NCBI GenBank assembly: GCA_015059405.1
Contig: SVAL01000010.1
Span: forward strand, 1-64,000
Direction: 5' to 3'
Source of the DNA: Bacillota bacterium
GTDB taxonomy: Bacteria > Bacillota_I > Bacilli_A > RF39 > UBA660
Length of the DNA stretch: 64,000 bases
Each line of letters starts with the position of its first letter. Position 1 is the first letter of the stretch. The notes beneath the pieces are model-generated. The model ran no database searches. It worked only from the letters and a program-made list of their open reading frames with translations, and was not told where the DNA came from. The translations under genes and the position numbers were made by a program. Below, in pieces: positions 60,417 through 64,000 of the stretch.

Positions 60417-60917
60417 TTATTTAATTGTACATGTCATATAATTATCTTCTTCAAACGTTTCAATAAATTTTTCTTGAGTTAGAAATTCTTCACTTTCTTC
60501 TATATAACTTGATTTATATTCAGCTTTAGAAGTTATTTTTCTTCCATCAACTGTTGTTTTACATGTGGAAAAATTATCAGAATTATCATCAGTACACAAT
60601 TCATCTGCTTCTTCACGATATTCTTCTATTAAATCTTTATCAGATGTCTTTAATTCAAGTTCATAAGAAATAGATGTCTTTACAATTTTCCCAGACTTAT
60701 CAAATTCAGCACTTATAATCATAATTGCTTTCTCAAGTTTCTCTTGTGGGTCATACCAAAAATCCTCATTAGTTGTACAACTTACAACTGTATTTTTATT
60801 TTCTTCTTTTTGTTCTTCTTCCTTATTATTAGTTTCAACTTTACCTTCTTTTGTTCCACATCCTGTTAAAGTAAATACTAATAATAAACATATTAATAAA
60901 TTTAAATATTTTTTCAT
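60417..60917 (-). CDS. lipoprotein
   Basis: The signal peptide KKYLNLLICLLLVFTLTGC ends in lipobox LTGC. A Lys/Glu linker follows, then a domain of about 120 residues with SCTTNEDFWYDPQEKLEK, CKTTVDGR and end NYMTCTIK. The Cys pattern and the closing F-x-x-x-Y-x-T-C resemble the lipoprotein at 63268, so they are distant paralogs. The ATG at 60917 is preferred to the TTG at 60926. Confidence 0.75.
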   Translation of the reverse strand: MKKYLNLLICLLLVFTLTGCGTKEGKVETNNKEEEQKEENKNTVVSCTTNEDFWYDPQEKLEKAIMIISAEFDKSGKIVKTSISYELELKTSDKDLIEEYREEADELCTDDNSDNFSTCKTTVDGRKITSKAEYKSSYIEESEEFLTQEKFIETFEEDNYMTCTIK

Positions 60918-60919
60918 TT

Positions 60920-61918
60920 TTACCAATCCTTTCCAGTTTTTATTTTTTCTTTTTTCTCTTTTTTCTTTCTTTTAATTTCTTCTTGTTCTTCTTTTTCTTT
61001 TTCCTTTGCGAGTTCTCTTTGTGCACGATCATAATCTTCATTTCTTAAAATGACTAAATTATCATCAACTCGCATTTTATAATTGGATAATTCTTTTTTT
61101 AAAAGTATCCCTAATGCGATAATTCCATTTTTATCTAGAGAAGAAAAACCTTTCTTTGCATAATTAATTTTAGTTGTTGTATCTGTTACCATTTCAATAT
61201 CAATAGTACTTATTGTTATATAATGAATGTCCTTTTCATTACTTTTAGTTTTATTTAATATTTCTTTATATAAATCACTATTTAAAATTCTTTTTTTCTT
61301 GTAATTTGTTTTTATAAATTTATATATTAAACTTATTCCAAAAGATAAAATTAAGACAATAACAGTACCAATAATAGTTGTTGCGAGAGCCCAAAGTCCA
61401 GCTGTAAAAATATTTAAAACTGCGGCAAATAAAAACTGTAGTGTTTTCCAAAAACTGTCAAATGCACCATTGAAGCAAATATCATAAATTAGTACTCCTA
61501 AATAGGCAATTATAGCTGATAAACCAAAAATTGTACCAGCAACAGTCATTAATTTTCCTTCTTTAGTATTTAATGCCGCTATTAAACCACAACCACAAGC
61601 AATTAAACTACCAACAAACATAATTGTTATTTCCATTGATAAAGGATCTTCTGTATTACCGAGTTCAACTGTTGATAATAGAAATTGCATCATAATAAAG
61701 GCAAGAGGAATAGATATACCCAAAATAGCAGCACCTATTCCAGCAACAGGAACACTATCACCAGTACGATAATTATCAACTTCTAAAGAATCAATATTTT
61801 TTCTTATCATTCTTCTTTGTTCTTCTAAGATGCGATCATTTTCTCTTTTTAGATCATTCATTATAGCGTCTTTTTTTTGAATTTCATCCCAAGTCCAACT
61901 TGGTCCGAGCAGTCCCAT
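60920..61918 (-). CDS. multi-span membrane protein
   Basis: The ATG at 61918 has a full AAAGGAGGTGA 6 bases upstream, which is far better than the start at 61954. The 332-residue protein begins MGLLGPSWTWDEIQKK, then an N-terminal coiled helix (20-50). About five hydrophobic helices follow (60-210). A cytoplasmic end carries a Lys/Glu-rich coiled tail. No known family. It stops two bases before the lipoprotein start. Confidence 0.75.
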   Translation of the reverse strand: MGLLGPSWTWDEIQKKDAIMNDLKRENDRILEEQRRMIRKNIDSLEVDNYRTGDSVPVAGIGAAILGISIPLAFIMMQFLLSTVELGNTEDPLSMEITIMFVGSLIACGCGLIAALNTKEGKLMTVAGTIFGLSAIIAYLGVLIYDICFNGAFDSFWKTLQFLFAAVLNIFTAGLWALATTIIGTVIVLILSFGISLIYKFIKTNYKKKRILNSDLYKEILNKTKSNEKDIHYITISTIDIEMVTDTTTKINYAKKGFSSLDKNGIIALGILLKKELSNYKMRVDDNLVILRNEDYDRAQRELAKEKEKEEQEEIKRKKKEKKEKIKTGKDW

Positions 61919-62015
61919 CTTCTCACCTCCTTTAATTAACTTTATGTATCCCATATCATTATATAAAAAGATTATTTTTTATACTATTTACTTGTAATAA
62001 TATGCATATTTTTTG

Positions 62016-62052
62016 TAAAAAAAAGTAGAAAAGTTTTTCTTTTCTACTTTTT
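62016..62052 (-). terminator. intrinsic terminator
   Basis: AAAGTAGAAAAG/CTTTTCTACTTT stem with a T loop and T-run at the stop of the gene at 62044. Confidence 0.8.
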
Positions 62053-62682
62053 ACTTAAATTTACTCCTGCTCCTAAAAAATAACTTTCAAACTCACGCAT
62101 TGCTTCTACAACATCACTATGAACATTTTTATCATATCTAGAAGTTGTTTTATATTCTAATTTTTCTCCTATATAGAAATTATTTTCATCTGGAAAGAAA
62201 AAATACTTTTCATCTTCTATTAAATTTTCATATGTAATGTGTTGTTGATGTTTTTTAGCTATATAATTATTACTATTGATTGTAATTTTATATGTATTAT
62301 AATCAGTATTTATATATTGATAGTTCAATGCATTTTCACTGTTTTGATCAATTGTCATTTCTTTAGTAATACCATTATTTGTAATCATTATACAATAATA
62401 CTTTCCTTTGTATCCTTCTTTATTACTTTCACAGTCATATCCAACTGACTCTAAATATTTTTTCATTTTTCTACTATTGGAATTTGGACCATTTAAAGCA
62501 TTAATAATAAGTCCAATTATGATTATTAATATAAATATCATTACTACAATAAATAGTATTTTATTCTTTAATAATATTTTTTTTAAATTAAAATTATCTT
62601 TTATCTTATATCCACAATGTGGACATTTATTAATCGTACTACTAACGTCTTTTTTACATTCCGGACATTTTATTAAAGCCAT
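62044..62682 (-). CDS. zinc-ribbon, single-span membrane protein
   Basis: The 212-residue protein has a zinc ribbon (IKCPECKKDV...NKCPHCGYKI, 4-26) and a membrane helix at about 43-63. Its extracellular domain has Cys in YDCESNKEG and YYCIMITN. A similar layout is seen at 34501, 59210 and 59953, a recurrent theme in this genome. It follows the lipoprotein gene at 62692 by 9 bases. Confidence 0.75.
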   Translation of the reverse strand: MALIKCPECKKDVSSTINKCPHCGYKIKDNFNLKKILLKNKILFIVVMIFILIIIIGLIINALNGPNSNSRKMKKYLESVGYDCESNKEGYKGKYYCIMITNNGITKEMTIDQNSENALNYQYINTDYNTYKITINSNNYIAKKHQQHITYENLIEDEKYFFFPDENNFYIGEKLEYKTTSRYDKNVHSDVVEAMREFESYFLGAGVNLSKK

Positions 62683-62691
62683 TATACTCTC

Positions 62692-63249
62692 CTATTCTAC
62701 TATATAAAAATCATAATCAGTACATGCACATATATGCATACTTGATGAATCTATATCGACCATTAAATTAGTCATAGTATGTTTTGAATTTCTAATAACA
62801 GTGAAAACATCTTTAGCTTTTTTATTAGTAACTGGATCAATATCATTATAAGTTAAAGTTAAAGTATCTGGTTCCACTCCTACTAAGGTATTTTTATAAG
62901 TGATTTCATATGTTCCAGAAATTGGTACATGTCCCGCACATATATTTCTTGCACCTACAAAAGTATTATCATCCATTAAAAGAAAATATGTATCATGGTC
63001 ATCAGAATTAACAAATTTACTAATTACTTTAGCATCAGTTGGAACTTCAACTTCGACTTTTAAATTAGCATCATCTCCACCTGACTCACTATCATTTATT
63101 TCTTCTTCATTATTATTTTCTTCTTGGATATTATCTTCTATTTTATTATTAGAATCTTCTTCCTCATCAGTAGTTGTTTTATCATTACCACATCCAGTAA
63201 TTGTTAAAAGTAAAATTCCACATAAGATTAAACTTAATATTTTTTTCAT
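62692..63249 (-). CDS. lipoprotein
   Basis: The signal MKKILSLILCGILLLTITGC ends in lipobox ITGC, followed by an acidic linker rich in Glu, Asp and Asn (24-60). A beta-rich domain of about 120 residues follows (KVEVEVPTDAKVISKFV, DTYFLLMDDNTFVGA). Its signal region is 61/62 identical in DNA to that of the next lipoprotein, though the mature parts differ. It starts 18 bases after the stop of that gene. Confidence 0.8.
   Translation of the reverse strand: MKKILSLILCGILLLTITGCGNDKTTTDEEEDSNNKIEDNIQEENNNEEEINDSESGGDDANLKVEVEVPTDAKVISKFVNSDDHDTYFLLMDDNTFVGARNICAGHVPISGTYEITYKNTLVGVEPDTLTLTYNDIDPVTNKKAKDVFTVIRNSKHTMTNLMVDIDSSSMHICACTDYDFYIVE
63188..63249 (-). repeat. 62-bp repeat, lipoprotein signal region, copy 1
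   Basis: Differs from 63722-63783 at one position only. It covers the start codon to the lipobox Cys. Confidence 0.9.
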
Positions 63250-63267
63250 AAACTCACCTGTTTTGCA

Positions 63268-63783
63268 CTATTCACATGTAAGATAATTCTTCTCTAGCAT
63301 TGGTTTTAAAGTTTCATAAGTATAATTCTCTATTCCTTCTTCTACTTCTGATGCAAACACATCTTTAGCGTTATTATCCAATTTATTAATTTCAAAATTA
63401 TATTCAATTGTGGAAACTTTTTTGTCATCACTTATTTCGTAAGAACATTCTAAACCACCATACCCATTACTTTCAGTACACCATTTCTTATTTTCATTTA
63501 TATTATAATCACTCAATTTACTATCTTTATAAGTGATAGAGTCTTTAAAGTATACTTTGTCTAGTTTGTTACCTTCCACATCAAAAGTAAACTCATATGT
63601 ATATGTTCTTTCAGAATCATCATCTGAATATCCACCAGTACATTTTAAAATCTTGTTTTTTACTTCTTCTTTCTTATTGTCATTATTTTCTTTTTTATTT
63701 TCATTAGTATTTTCTTTATTTCCACATCCAGTAATTGTTAAAAGTAAAATTCCACATAAAATTAAACTTAATATTTTTTTCAT
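63268..63783 (-). CDS. lipoprotein
   Basis: The same signal MKKILSLILCGILLLTITGC is followed by a Lys/Asn/Glu linker and a domain of about 125 residues: ILKCTGGYSDDDSER, FTFDVEGNKLDKVYF, KKWCTESNGYGGLECSYEI and the end NYLTCE. It resembles the lipoprotein at 60417 in Cys placing. AAAGGAGAA precedes the ATG. Confidence 0.8.
   Translation of the reverse strand: MKKILSLILCGILLLTITGCGNKENTNENKKENNDNKKEEVKNKILKCTGGYSDDDSERTYTYEFTFDVEGNKLDKVYFKDSITYKDSKLSDYNINENKKWCTESNGYGGLECSYEISDDKKVSTIEYNFEINKLDNNAKDVFASEVEEGIENYTYETLKPMLEKNYLTCE
63722..63783 (-). repeat. 62-bp repeat, lipoprotein signal region, copy 2
   Basis: Second copy of the repeat at 63188-63249, with one mismatch. Confidence 0.9.
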
Positions 63784-63796
63784 TTTATTTTCTCCT

Positions 63797-64000
63797 TTAT
63801 TTATTATCTTTAGTTGAACAAGTCACGCCATATTCGTAGTAATCATTTTCGGCGATTCGATAAACATCGTTAGCTGTACAATCACCACAATGTTCTTTCA
63901 ACATTTTATCTTCTTTTGTTGCGATTATTTTAATACTTTTTCCTTCAACTATAATATTTTTGTGACCATCTTCTTTTAAATCTTCTACTTGCATTTTTAT
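63797..64000 (-). CDS. C-terminal part of an unknown gene (runs off window)
   Basis: The open frame runs to the edge of the window (IKMQVEDLKEDGHKN at its visible start). It carries HCGDCTANDVY and ends YEYGVTCSTKDNK. The Cys pairs and position next to the lipoprotein genes suggest another exported member of the cluster. The start is outside the window or at the ATG at 63994, which lacks a visible ribosome binding site. Confidence 0.5.
   Translation of the reverse strand: MKMQVEDLKEDGHKNIIVEGKSIKIIATKEDKMLKEHCGDCTANDVYRIAENDYYEYGVTCSTKDNK

Overview
The window is about 64 kb of very AT-rich DNA coding mostly on the minus strand. It carries T-box leaders, a glmS ribozyme, CotJ spore-coat genes, strong AGGAGG-type ribosome binding sites and many intrinsic terminators, so it comes from a Firmicute (Bacilli side). 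It is probably an uncultured, small-genome gut lineage of the RF39/Mollicutes-like kind; that placement is inference. UGA is a stop (for example at 2335) and Trp is UGG, so the genetic code is standard. I see no phage, transposon, CRISPR array or rRNA. The only tRNA is tRNA-His(GUG) at 16541-16617.

Region by region. 1-204: start of a collagen-like (Gly-Ala-Thr) surface or spore protein. 293-9706: unknown protein, PflX-like radical SAM, LysR regulator, SseB-like, DUF523 and UDG-like genes, two response-regulator genes (one with a degenerate HD-GYP domain), a degenerate DnaQ-like protein and an LMW phosphatase. 9747-16465: membrane proteins, a second UDG, a PfkB kinase and an HD hydrolase. 16741-17744: cotJA/B fusion plus cotJC. 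17762-23271: PRPP synthetase, an ArsR/CadC-type regulator with its palindromic operator and a Zn/Cd P-type ATPase, then glmS behind its ribozyme. 23303-34156: a Clp-like AAA+ ATPase, a 1173-residue repeat protein, and a tightly overlapping set with methyltransferase, ATP-grasp, an ESR-repeat protein, a DUF3419-like transferase, a kinase/radical-SAM fusion and a second radical SAM protein. 34230-44979: zinc-ribbon membrane protein, PIN protein, Nudix/NrtR genes, SIS and WYL proteins and hypotheticals. 45028-50045: trpS and the asparagine operon. 50077-56445: large hypotheticals, a small P-loop ATPase and a YunG/Ada fusion. 56497-59178: ABC exporter with an attenuator-like leader. 59210-64000: zinc-ribbon/membrane proteins and lipoproteins.

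Two parts stand out. First, both T-box operons carry, downstream of a T-box for a given amino acid, a short ORF rich in codons for the same amino acid. The Asn T-box (specifier AAC) is followed by a 13-codon ORF with five consecutive Asn codons and a three-segment mutually exclusive RNA fold ahead of asnA-asnS. The Trp T-box (specifier UGG) is followed by an ORF with Trp codons 6 and 8 that runs out of frame into trpS. This looks like a two-tier sensor: uncharged tRNA at the transcription level, ribosome stalling at the translation level. The asnS gene is split by a one-base deletion as given.

Second, the 28378-34156 gene set looks like a biosynthetic or modification pathway with no family name I recognise. 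Just downstream lie the Clp-like AAA+ protein, which lacks an N-domain, and a protein with four tandem Clp-N-like repeats and a possibly TelA-like C-terminus, which may be its partner.
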